64,000 nucleotides of DNA, taken from the NCBI GenBank assembly GCA_001724265.1, contig MEDY01000029.1, positions 58,549 to 122,548 of the forward strand, written 5' to 3'. A model generated the notes under the pieces. That model had not been told where the DNA came from and made no database searches. It was given only the letters and a program-made list of their open reading frames with translations. The first letter of the stretch is position 1. Each line of letters opens with the position of its first letter. This DNA comes from Rhizaria sp. SCN 62-66. Its lineage: Eukaryota > Rhizaria, unplaced. Made by a program: the position numbers and the translations under genes. Below are positions 32,929 to 44,154 of the stretch, one piece after another.

Positions 32929-35900
32929 TTAATTCCCCATCTCGCCGCGCTCGCTGCGCCAGGCCTCGCTGCCGGACATGCGGCCGACACTCTCGTTGCC
33001 CGCCGGCTCCGCGCCAGCGTCCGCGCCGCCGCCGCCACAGGCGATCGTAGTCGCACCGCCGCTGCCAATGATGTTGGCAACGAACGCCGTGACAGCGCTC
33101 TGCGCGGCGTGCGCAGCGGCGACCGCGGCGGTGGCGTCGCTCCAGTCGTTCACAGTGACGCCGCTGCTGTCCGTGCGCGCGTGGTCGCTCGTCGCGCACC
33201 GGCGGTTGCAGCCGTAGCAGCGCGCAGCCAGCGCGGCGCGGCGCGCCTCGGTGACCGCTGCGAGCACCGGCGTGATGGCGGCGGCAGAGGCCGTCGAGAG
33301 CAGAGCCGCGACCGCGGACAGCACGGCGCACGCGTCGTCGTAAGAAAGGCTTGTCGCATTAGCGTTGCGGCTGTAGTTGTTGCTAAGAGTGAGCTTCTCG
33401 CACTGAGAGGGCAGCGAGAGCAAAATAGGGGTGACGACGCGCCCTGCCAGTGTCGCTCGCACGCGCTCCGCCGCGCTGTCGCCCGCGAGCGCACTGTGGC
33501 CCACGAGCGCGCACTCTGCGGCCAGCGCGCCGTGCAGCGCGCGGGCCGCGGGCCACAGCAGCCGCCAGTCGCCGTGGTGCAGCGCCAGCGGCTCGCGCGC
33601 GGCAGCCGCGGAGGCCAGGTCAGCCCGCGCGCGCGCCGCCGAGGCCGCGCGGTCAAGCCGCTCGCTGCCGCGCCACAGCGCGTCCTCGGCGAGCGCAAAG
33701 TGGTCCGCCGCAAGCGCCAGCCGCCCCTGGAGCGCCGCGGCCGAGGGCTGGCGCAGCGCCGCGGCCGCGAGCGCCAGGGCGGCGCGCTCGCGGGCGGTCA
33801 CGCGGGGCAGCAACGGCAGCGCGGCCAGCTGCGGCGCGGTCAGCAGCGCGAAGTCGCCGCCGCCACTACCGCCGCCGCTGTTCTTGCCCTCGCCCTCGGT
33901 CCGCGCAGAGACTTGCTCCACAAAGTCCCGGGTCACAGCGAGCATGTTGACGGCCAGTACCGGCAGCGCGCGCGGGGCGTGCGTGAGTGCGAGCGCGGAG
34001 CCGGCCGCGGGCCTGGACTGGGACGACGGCGGGTCGGCGTCGTCGGCGCAATGGTGCACTGCGACGGAAGTCGTCATGCGAGCATGGCTGTGGGTATCAC
34101 TCGTCTTCGCCTCCTCCTCCTCTCCGGCGCCGTTGACGCCGCCCCTGCCGCTGGCGCCGCCGCCCCACCCCCACAGCAGCGGCTCCTCGGCCACTGGGTC
34201 CGTGCCGGGCAGCCCCAGCAGAGGGCCCTGCGGCGCACCCGCCGCAAGTGCCCAGTCGGCCGCCAGCGGCGCGCGCGCGTCGAGCCGGGCTGCGACCAGC
34301 GCCGTCGGGCTCGCGAACGGGTCACGCGCACTCGCGCTCGCACTGCCGTCGGCACTGGCGCTGGCGCCGGACTGAGCCGCCGCGGCGTCGTTGGTGGCAA
34401 GCTCGTCGGCCGCGCGCAGGAGCAGCAGCGAGAGGGCCTCAGCCGCGACGGCGTCGTCGCTCCGCAGCGTCGCGATGATCGAGGCGAACGTCGCCGTCGC
34501 GCCGTCACCGCCGCTGTCGCTGCTGTAGGAGAAGTCGGAAGCAAGGAAGCTGTGTGCGTACAGCAGAAGGCCTGCCTTAGCCGCCGCGGGCGTGAGCCCG
34601 GCGCCCCAGTCATAGCTGCCGTGGCGCCAGAGCGACGCCGCGTTGCTGTACCGAGTGCAGCCGTAGCGCGCACCGCCGCCGCCGCCGCCGGAGCGCGCCG
34701 GGCTCACGGTGAGGGCGCGAGTGCTAAGCATCGCGGTGCGCTCCGAAATGCGGCGGCCCCAGGCCTTGAGGGCCAGCTCGCGGTCAACGGCGGCCACCAG
34801 CGCGGCGTGCCAGGGCTCGTTGACGCCTTGCGTCACTGCGGGAAACAAAGTGATGACGATCAGAGAAAACATGTGGAGACATACACGTGAGATTCTTCAT
34901 GTGAAAATACAATGAATGGATTAAAATACAATACTCAGCTAGTTTAACAACAACAAAAAAAACGATTGAAAAAGATAGTCATCTCAATTGACATTGTTAT
35001 CGCGGTCCGCCGTACCAGTGAGCCTGCGCTGCATGACCGCGGGCAGCTGTCGGGTGTGTTTGGCGATTACGTCAACGACGCCTGCGGCGGACACGGCGTA
35101 CACGTGCTCAAGATTGCGCCCCCAGCCGCGCTCGTACAGCAGCGGTGCGTCGAGCGAGTCCTCGCACGAGTCGGCGTGCAGCCAACGCAGGCGCTGCCGC
35201 GACCACACCTCGGTCCACACGTGGTCGGTCGTCGCAACCACGAAGCGCGCCGCCAGCCCGGCCGCGCGCGCGGCCAGCAGGAAGCCCTGCGCCCACTCGC
35301 CGCAGCGGCCGCGGCGCGAGTTGACAAGCAGGTGCGCGGGGTCGTTGAAGCGCGGGAAACGTGTCACTACGCCTATGCGAGAACAAGGAATATAACGAGA
35401 ATTAGGATGATAAACGTGGGTAAATATGTCGATCGTGAGTAAATATTCCAATGTTGGGTACTGCGACTTGTTAAAAACTGCATTCATTGGTAAAACAATG
35501 TTTTACTCAAAATGCACGCTTCGTCAGCGTTGTATCATTTGGTTCATGTCAGCTCAACTTGTTCGATGCTTGTCGACGGCACGTACCTGGGCAGCGCGGG
35601 CAGGCGTAAAGCTCAGTCCGCGAGGCGCCCTTGGTCTGTTCCCACGCGTTGGGCTGCTCGACCCCCTGGGAAACCGTGTCCTTGCCGCCGCAGTTGACGC
35701 AGGGGAGTGCGTTGACCCACGTGAAGTGCTCGTTCTTGAACCACCGCAGAAGCGCGCGTGTGAGCTCCAGCTCGAACGCGCCCGCCGCGGAGGCCGGCAG
35801 CGACGCGGGCAGCCACCCGCGCGCGAACCGGGCCTCGGGCGCCGCCTCGGGCTCGGAGGGAGCGGCGAGACTCTGATTGGCTTCAGTAGTGTTCACGGTG

Positions 35901-38800
35901 CTCTCGCTGTTGTTGGCAGCGAGACTTGCGTGGACGGCGGCCTCGGCCTCGGCCCGCAAACGCTGCAGCGGCATCGCGGCGCGCGCGCGCACGTGCGCAG
36001 CCGCCTCCTTGCCACCGCCGCGTGCTGAGGCAGCGGAGGCAGCGGCGGCGAGCTGCGCGCAGTCGGCGCAGGGGCAGGCGCCGCAGTCGTCGTAGTCGCC
36101 GGCGCGCGCGTCGCCCGAGTAGGACTGCAGCAGCGACAGCGTCTTCTCGCACTGGGCCGGGCGCGGAGGCACCTCAAGCCACCGCAGGCGCTGCGCGGGG
36201 CCGCCGGGGCCTAAGAGAGAGAAATCAGAACAGAAGGATTATGTCGTGAATACATGATGGTATGTGCTCCAAGTATAGATTATGCATTTAAACAGAATTT
36301 AAAACAGATAAACTAATATAATAACTCGGGGCTCAGTCATATATTCATATATATCTATATAAAATATTCCAACTGCGTTCGTACCCTGCGTCGAGTACGC
36401 GTGCTGGGGCTGCGCGCGCGCGTCGTCAGGCACGCGGGCGGCCGGAAACACGACCGCGAGCGCGACGTCCCCGCCGACGTCGCCGCCGTTGCTCCCGCCG
36501 CAATCGCTCACCGCGGTCACTGTGAGCGTGGGCTCCAACGTCGGCGAGCTGACGACGGCGGCCACGTCGGTACGCGTGACCACGAGGCGCGTCATCAGCG
36601 CGCCCGCGCCGTCCGCACTCGCCCTGCCGCCGCAGCTGTCACCGCTGCCGTCAGCCGCGCCCGCCGCGACGAGGGCGTCGCGCACGGCCTCCAGCGTGGC
36701 CGCGGCGCCGCCGAGCGCGGCAAGCCGCGGCGCGCGCAGCTCCAGCTCCAGCCCGCACTCGAACGCCGCGGCCGCAAGCACCAGCTCCTGCGCGCCCGCG
36801 CCGCCGCCGAAGCGCACCGAGCCGTTGCGCACGGTGGCGCTAGGCGCGGCGCTTGACTGGGCGGCCAGGCTCTTCACCGCGGCGGCGTATGCGAGGTCGC
36901 CGCCGGCGCCGTCCAAGCGGCCTTGGGACACTGAGAGGTCGGAAAAGGCGACGCGCAGCAGCCGGCGCGCGAGGACCGCGTACACGTCCTGTAGCATCAC
37001 CGTGGCCGCGGCGTCGGCGTCGAGGCTGCCCGCGGCGGCGGCAGCGCCCTCACCCGCGCTGGCGGCGGCAGCGTCCCTGAGCACGGCACCGAGGGCCGTC
37101 TCGTGGAGGTACTCGCAGCGTAGCGGGCCACCAAAGCCGGGCAGTGTCATGACTTGCGCTCGGGCCGAGTCGCGGCCGCGCACAACAGCCTTGCCGCCCA
37201 CGGTCGCCTGGCGGCCCGCGGCGGCCGGCTTGGGCTGCGGCTGCGGCTGGGGCAGGACCGACGGGCTGTTGTTGGCGAAGGGCGTGAGCGACATGAACGA
37301 CGACAGCAGCGACGCCATCCCGCCGTCGCGCGCAGTCGCGCCGCCAACCGCGGGCACGGTCAGACTGGAGGAGTAAAAGGCGTTTGTGAGCGAGTCTGCG
37401 TCGAAGGTGGCCAAAGTGACTGGCGGCGCTGTGGTCACCTGCTGTCGAGTCGAAGGATTACTCGCGCGGGTGGCGAAGTGGTACGCGGGCCTGGGCGCCA
37501 CCGCGCGGGCCCACTGCGAACACAGCCCTTCGCTCTCGTCGTTTTGTTGCTCACGGTCACTGGACCCACGATCACCAGGCGGCAGGGGCGCCCCCGCGAG
37601 TGCCGCCAGCAGCGCGCGCAGGGGGGCGTTGCGGCGGCCCGGCAGCGCGCGGCGGAGGTGCTTCGACGCGGCGACCGCAGCCGCGCACAGGGCCGCGGCT
37701 GTGATGACCTCAGCGCTAGGACCCACCGCTGCAGCGGCAGTCGCAGTCGCCGTTGCAGTCGGGGTTGCATCGTTCGTTCGAGTGGTGCTTTGAGCGCCTG
37801 CGCTCGCGTCTGCGATCAGACTGGCGGACGGGATCAAACTAGCGGAGGGGATCAGAGAGGCAGGCGGCACGGGGGTGGCCGGGCGGTACCGCTTGTACAC
37901 GGAGCAGCAGCCGCCAGCCCAATCAGCATTCGCATTCGCTCTGGCATTCGGGCTGACACGGGTGTGGGCACCGTCATCGTTGTCGGACTCGTCGTCGTCG
38001 TCACCGTCATGGTCACTCTCGCGGTCAGCGTTGTTGTGGCGGTTCCGCTTAAGGTCCGCCGACGTCAGCAAAACGCCGTAGCTCCGCAGCAGCTCGACGC
38101 CCCGCGCGCCCGCCAAGTCGCTCACGGTCACGATCTCGGTCACGGTCCCAGTCGCGCCCGTCGGGCTCGTGTGGATCAAGGGGCCGTAGACGCCGTTGCG
38201 GCGCGCGCGGGCGAGCCGCTGCGTGCGCAAGGCCTCGGCCAGCAGGCACAGCTGCGCGGGCGGGGCCGTCACGGGGGGAATCAGCGGCGGCAGCACCACT
38301 ACGACCGCAGAAGAGGCATTCACATCAGAGTCAGGAACCGCAACGCTGTTGTCGGTACTCTCTGCTGAAGTTGCGACAGCATCTGTCGTCGCCTTGGTGA
38401 TGTTGACGATGGCCGCAGACGCGGCAGCAGTGGCCGCGGCGGCCGCGGTGGCAGAGGCGGCCGTGAGCGCCGCGTAGTCGCTCTCTAGGTCGACGAGGGC
38501 AGCGGCGCCGCACTCGCAAACCGTGGGGTAGTCGGTCGGAACGAACTCGACGGCGTCCGAGGCGCACGCGGCGGCGCCCGGCGCGCTGCGGGGCGCGTCG
38601 GCGCAGGTGAATGCGCAGCCCAGGCAGAGCAGGGCGCCCGCGTCGAGGCTAGTGGAAAAGGCGAAGGGCTCGGAGGACGGAAGCGTCGGCTGCGTCCGGA
38701 GGGTGAACATCGGCTGCAGCACCGGGGTGGCGCCAAACAGCGCGCGCGAGCATTGCGTAAAGGGGCGCGCGGTCAGCCGCGGCGGGTGCTGAGAGGACAT
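32929..38800 (-). CDS. NGLY1: Cytosolic peptide:N-glycanase with PUB-like and UBR-type regions
   Basis: Four exons, 38800-36385, 36210-35587, 35372-35016 and 34835-32929, join in consistent phase to give 1767 residues; human NGLY1 has 654. The core is unmistakable: zinc ligands LPCVNC and YACPRC, then TRFPRFNDP, GRCGEWA with catalytic Cys about 1037, TDHVW with His 27 residues later, and LHADSCED with Asp 17 later, the same spacing as in human NGLY1. The enzyme removes N-glycans from misfolded glycoproteins exported from the ER. A PUB-like region lies near 655-730 (NGSVRFGGGAGAQELVLAA). Residues about 15-110 resemble a UBR7-type box that has lost ligands. Exon 4 carries an insertion of about 550 residues before the terminal SGSEAWRSERGEMGN motif, and no PAW domain follows. 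The stop is TAA. Confidence 0.92.
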
Positions 38801-39549
38801 TGGGGTCAAAGATATCTCGTCTCGTCTCGTCTAGGCAAGGCGAATATCGAGCAGTCACGAACCTGGGTTTTCTTGAGGGCTAGAGAGATATAAAAAAAGA
38901 AACGAACACGTTGATCCGTGAAATTCGTGTCAGTATAACTTTGATTTGTATGTAATGTTTGTGTGTCTCACCAACCGATGCCTCCAAGGGCCATAAATCA
39001 CACACTCGCAGCGCCACCACAAACGCTAAACCGCATATGCGATGAAACGACTTCGGAGAGTTCACGAGGCTGATAATCGAGATAAAGGTGAAAATTATGT
39101 ATTCGTTGGTGCTTGTCATCTTGTGCTGTGTGTGCTTATACTTGTTTTGTCTTACTTTGTGTCAAGGTTCAAAGCTGTCTGTGCCCTGTCCATTTCTCTC
39201 GCTTAACTGCAGATACTCAAAAGATAACTAAAGGACTAGGTTAAATACCCGTGTCTGGGAACTAGCCGTGCGCAAACGGCGCAGCGGAGTCGTTGAGACG
39301 TATACTCACACCACCACAACATCGGCAAACTGTCACACACAGCAAGTGTTGCTGCTCGTGATGGTGCGGTTGGTGCCCCTGCTGGAGTGTTCGCATGGGG
39401 ACAAGGACGCTACCACATCAGCGCTGCGAAGCGCGGAGTGCAGATGAGATAGCGGCGTGGTGAAAAATCAATTTAATAAACTAGAGAAAGTCATGTGCAA
39501 CGTGTTGCCACAGCTGTGGTCGAAACAAGTTGCTCGCAAGTCGGCACAC
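38801..39549. other. Intergenic spacer
   Basis: These 749 bases lie between two minus-strand genes, upstream of the PNGase gene and downstream of the small membrane protein gene. Short open frames here lack the codon bias of real genes. No RNA gene or repeat is recognised. Confidence 0.4.
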
Positions 39550-40036
39550 TTAGTGAGCACCAGGCTTGGTGATACCCTGAGAAAAACGAGCGCAAAATAA
39601 GCAAGGGAAGCAATGAGCACAATTCGTATGATACAATACATCCGCGCAAGCTAGAATAATAAAACGCAGCACCTAGCCCTGAGCACGACAGCGTGACAGA
39701 GTGAGAGAGAAAGAGAGAGAGAAAGTGACGTACGAGGACGACCATGAGCTCGGCGTCGGCGCGCCAGCCGACCCAGGCGCCGGCGGCGAACATGGTGGCA
39801 GCGTAGGCGTAGAACTCCCACTGCGGCGCAATGGTCTCGTTGAGCTTGGCGGTGATCTCGGCAGGGCCCGTGAACGGGGCCGGCTTGCCCTGGCAGCCCA
39901 TGAGGTTGGTCGTCTCCTGGGGGAAGATCGGGGTACGCCAGTTGCCGCCAGGCGCGGCGGGCATAATCGAGCCGTTGCGGCGGGGGATGGAGTACACGAC
40001 GGACTCAACGCCACGACGAACAAGAGCCGAGAGCAT
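39550..40036 (-). CDS. Small single-pass membrane protein, unrecognised
   Basis: Exons 40036-39734 and 39576-39550 (intron 157 bases, donor gtacgt) give 109 residues. The second exon codes only GITKPGAH and TAA. The N-terminus (MLSALVRRGVESVVYSIPRR) is basic and could be a mitochondrial targeting sequence. One hydrophobic segment near residues 78-95 (EFYAYAATMFAAGAWVGW) is the likely membrane span. The central part is Pro/Gly-rich (APGGNWRTPIF). Size and layout would suit an accessory subunit of a mitochondrial inner-membrane complex, but I recognise no family and this is only a guess. GC-rich codons and a precise intron make it a real gene. An AG directly precedes the ATG, so an upstream exon is possible. 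Confidence 0.65.
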
Positions 40037-40657
40037 CTACGTTCAGAGGAGCACACGAAGGAAGAGGAAGCAGTACGGTGAGTGAGTAAGAACCGCGGGA
40101 CGTGGAGAGAAACTGGCCAGTACATCACAGAACCATCGTACAATAGCAAACCAACATTAAATTAAAACAAAAAAACTATGCGATAATCACATATTAAAAC
40201 CACAAATGAAAATAACGAGTGAAAGTAGGCGCAAACTCTCTGCAGAGTCGGCCCCCTGAGGCTCAAACCAAACGCTGGCTGGAGCACCAGCGACTCTGAC
40301 TGACTGACCAACCGGCTTTCATTTGACCGTGCGTGCTCACAGTCTCAGTCCAAGTTTGACTAGCCAGTTGGCCGACGGGCGAGGGGGGTGACCAGTCGCT
40401 CGACGGTAGGGCCGAGTTTAATTCGCAGTTAGCTTCTCTTGACCGAGATAGCTGGCTGCGGATCTGAAAACTTGCACTGAGGGGGGGATTATTTTGTTTA
40501 GCATCGACTTATTTTATCTATGCGCGCTGGCACTGTTTATAGCGGTATTTTTAGTGCATTCGAAGAGGCCGTGGCGTGCCCCACCTTCCTGTCCGCGACC
40601 CAAACTCACCAGTTTTGTTCTCCTATCTTGCCCTTGTACACGCTGCTTTATTTAGAA
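40037..40657. other. Divergent intergenic region
   Basis: About 620 bases lie between the small membrane protein gene (minus) and the sterol methyltransferase gene (plus), presumably containing both promoters. An in-frame ATG at 40520 could extend the methyltransferase by 46 residues. No other gene is visible. Confidence 0.4.
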
Positions 40658-42164
40658 ATGGGCAAGTTTGCGACTCTGCTTGTGGCTCTTATCGCCGTCA
40701 GTGCCGGCTTCGTTGTTCTGCGCTCCGGCGAGACCCTTCGTCTTGTTGGCGATGGCGTACGTTACCCTGCTCCATGCCCGTAGCTCATTTCTATTTCTCC
40801 GACCTGCACCTCATAGACGCATGGCTTACGTCATCGGGCTATTATCCCAAAGTCTCATATTTTTTGTTCTTGCTATTGCAAAACTTTTCATTTCTTATAT
40901 CTCACTTTAACCCCTTCTATTTGTCTTTTTTCCCGTTTCCCGCGCTTCCACGCACCTTCCCCTCCCATACCACGTTCCTTGCCCTTTTCTGACCCACGTG
41001 CTTTTGCCTCGCTGTGTCATCATGTCATCTGTGTGACCCTTGATATATTATACTTGTGACTTCTCGTTTCTCTCCCGAGTGCAGAAGTCTCCCGGTATCC
41101 TGGATCTTTTCAAGAACCCCTTCATCCGCGACAAGATTAAGAACTCTGCCGAGGACTACCATGAGAAGAACATGCGTCTCGCCAGCGGTGAGATCAAGGA
41201 GCAGGATTCCGCCATGGTCGAGCACTACTACAACATTGTGACCGACTTCTACGAGTACGGCTGGTCCCAGTCGTTCCACTTCGCGCACTACATGGACAAC
41301 GAGTCGTTCGAGGAGTCCCTGGACCGCCACGAGCGCGCCCTCGCCTCCAAGGTCGACATCAAGCCCGAGCACAACGTCATCGACATCGGCTGCGGCGTCG
41401 GCGGCCCCGCGCGCAACATCCACCGCGCCACCAAGGCCAACGTGACCGGCGTGACGATCAACGAGTACCAGGTGCTGCGCGCCCGCGAGCACACGCAGGC
41501 CATGGGCTTCCAGGAGCGCGTCCACTTCCGCCAGATGGACTTCACCAAGCTTGACTTCGCCGACGCGACCTTTGACCGCGCGTACTCGATCGAGGCCACC
41601 TGCCACGCCACCGACCTCACCGACGTGTACCGCGAGGCGTACCGCGTGCTCAAGCCCGGAGGCCTGTTCGGTTCGTACGAGTGGCTCACCACGGACAAGC
41701 ACGACGCCAAGAACCCCGAGCACGTCAAGATCATGCGCGACATCGAGTACGGCTCCGGCCTGCCCCCCATGCACTCGATCGCCGACGTGATGGACGCCGC
41801 CAAGAAGGTCGGCTTCGAGCTCGTGTTCGAGCACGACTACGCTCTCGAGACCAACTACACCCTCCCCTGGTACCACAAGCTCGACATGTCCTACATCTCG
41901 ACCAGCATCACGCACTACTTCACTCTCTTCATGGAGACCATCGGCCTCGCCGCCCCCGGCTCCGTGCACGCGCACACCATGCTCCTGCACGCCGTCGACG
42001 GCCTCGTCGCCGGCGGCAAGTTCGGCACCTTCACTCCCATGCACATGGTCGTCTTCCGCAAGCCCCTTGCCGCCGCCAAGCCCGCTGCCGCCGCCGCTGC
42101 TGCTCCCGCTGCCCCCAAGGCCGCTGCTCCCGCCGCTGCTGCCCCCAAGGCTACCAAGGTCTAA
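40658..42164 (+). CDS. SMT1: Sterol C24-methyltransferase (SMT/ERG6 type)
   Basis: Exons 40658-40756 and 41085-42164 (intron 328 bases, donor gtacgt) give 392 residues. The protein transfers a methyl group from S-adenosylmethionine to C24 of the sterol side chain, at the ER membrane. Exon 1 codes a hydrophobic N-terminal anchor (MGKFATLLVALIAVSAGFVV). Family signatures are FYEYGWSQSFHFA, IDIGCGVGGPARN (SAM motif I), YSIEATCHATDLTDVYREAY and GGLFGSYEWLTTDK. The C-terminus is an Ala/Lys/Pro-rich tail of about 35 residues not typical of the family. Plants, fungi and many protists have this enzyme; most animals do not. I start at ATG 40658 because it gives a normal SMT N-terminus and follows a TTTAG site, but ATG 40520 is in frame. 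The stop is TAA. Confidence 0.95.
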
Positions 42165-43424
42165 GTAGCTGAGTGCTTAGATTTGATGTTTCCTCATAAC
42201 TGTGGTGGACATCAACAACAACACCATCATCTTCATCTGAACAAGACCGCGAGTTAACTACTGTTGACGTCGCGCTCTGTGTTCAGTGTACTTCTGCTCA
42301 TCATCGACTTCAACCCTCTCTTTTTATCTACGATCTACAAAGTACCCTTCTTTATATGCGACTACTTCTTTGTCCCTAGGTGCCGACGACAACGATTTTC
42401 ATGGGCAGAACGGCACTATTCTTGCTGTTTTGTCATGTTTATTCTGCGATGGCGGGCGGGCGGGTGGTGGAAGCATATTTTATCGACTTCATTCACTCTC
42501 ACTTTACTGTGTGACTACGAACGAACGACCGGCGTGTCCGTCCTACTAAGTTACGGTGCGTCGACGGTTGTTTGGTTATGTTCGCGCTTCACCGGTGTTT
42601 AACGACGGACGATTAAGACTTATCACCACAATCACATACACAACTTGCCCATATTCTATTCGCGTATCTCTCTTTTTTGCTGTCCGAACGTCCCAAGCGA
42701 ATATATCTGGGGTTTCAATCTCTTGTTACTTCTACTTGTCTCGAACATTGACAGCCACTTCGCTTCAGGCAGGATATTCACACATAGATCGGCAGCGCTC
42801 AACATTATTGCGCACTTTTTGAAACTAAGACACGGTGATATACTTCGGTGTGTAATTATTATTTTTAAAAGCTGCGTTTATGCGGCGCAACGCAGGGGTC
42901 TCTCACGGGGCGACGTCGACTCCTGACAGACACGAGGGCAGCGACGGTCCACGGCACCATATGCCATGCCACTCCACCGACTCGTCGTCAGGGCGAAAGC
43001 GCGCTCGCGAGGCTCGAGAAGCGGCAACAACAGTGATAATCGCGTGATTTCTTGTGCTCCTTGTTGTCGCTTGGCGCTTTTACAAGATTTTGTTATTTTC
43101 ATGAGTGGAAAAACGTGCGGATATGTAGGACAATCTGTGAATCGGTCTGCCCCGTCATCAGGTGCCTTTCTCGACAGTCTTCTTAATCTGCCACGTAACA
43201 TCATGGAAACCGACTATATTTACTATGAACCCCCAGGAATAATCATGGAACTTATCTTTTTACGTGTGCACCTGGTTTAATTCGTACATCTCCGAGGCTT
43301 ACATGCTGTTTGACACCTTTCTTTCATTTTTGCCTCTTTCACCACAGATCACCCCAACGTCCTTCCTCTCACTCGCAACACGCCTTGGTCTGTGCTGCAC
43401 TTCGATCAAACTCCACAGCGACAT
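42165..43424. other. Intergenic spacer
   Basis: About 1.26 kb of lower-GC DNA lies between two plus-strand genes. Frames of up to 112 codons are present, but their composition is not coding-like. A CTCTTTCACCACAG acceptor-like site ends near 43347, about 77 bases before the bZIP start, and may close a 5'-UTR intron. Confidence 0.4.
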
Positions 43425-44121
43425 ATGATGAGCGCCCGCAAACCATATGTTGGCGCGTTGGGCCCGTTCTCTGGCTCTGCGATACCCCAAAACCAGCTTG
43501 GAGCTAATGGTTCTTTCCTCCACCACCAAATGATATTTCCCCCCGCCTCCGCCTCTGTCACCTCTGTCCTCACGTCCGCGCATGCGAAGCCGGCCGTGGC
43601 CTACAACAGCGTCCTCGCGCAGGGGCGCGGTGCGATGGCCCGCCCACTCGCGCCCGCGCCTTCCTCCGTGCCCGTATCCGCGTCTGCGCCTGTCCCTGTC
43701 TCTGCATCTGTATCCGATGCGCTGTCAACAGGGCCGAATCAAGTTACCGCGCGGCCGCAGCAGCATGCCGCCGCGCGCTCGGTCTCCCCGCCGTCCCCGC
43801 ACTACATCAACATTGCCGCAAACAACGGCGGCAACGGCAACGGCAACGCGCTCAGCCTCAGCGCTGCGGCCACGCAGTTACCGTTCAGCGGCCACGGCGG
43901 CGGTGCGCTGCCGTCGGTGCCCTCCGCGCCCGCATCGGCGCTCAACGGGCCCGTTGCCGTCCCCGCCCCGGTCTCGGCTGCACTGCTCGGCCTCAGCAAC
44001 GGCAACGGCAGCAGCACTGCTGGCACTGGTGGCACTGGTGGCACTGTGAGTGCTGGCAATACGCCGCCGATTACGCCAATGCTCAATCAACAACTCAGTC
44101 AACAGCTCAGTCAGCAGCTCA

Positions 44122-44154
<33 letters not shown>

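Noticed and set aside
32905-34890. 661-codon plus-strand frame opposite PNGase exon 4
   Set aside because: The minus strand joins in phase to the PNGase catalytic exons and ends with the family's terminal motif; the plus frame is an Arg/Ala-rich shadow.
40520-40657. ATG 40520 as the sterol methyltransferase start
   Set aside because: It would add 46 residues before the usual hydrophobic N-terminus, in AT-richer sequence next to an acceptor-like TTTAG. It remains possible without cDNA.
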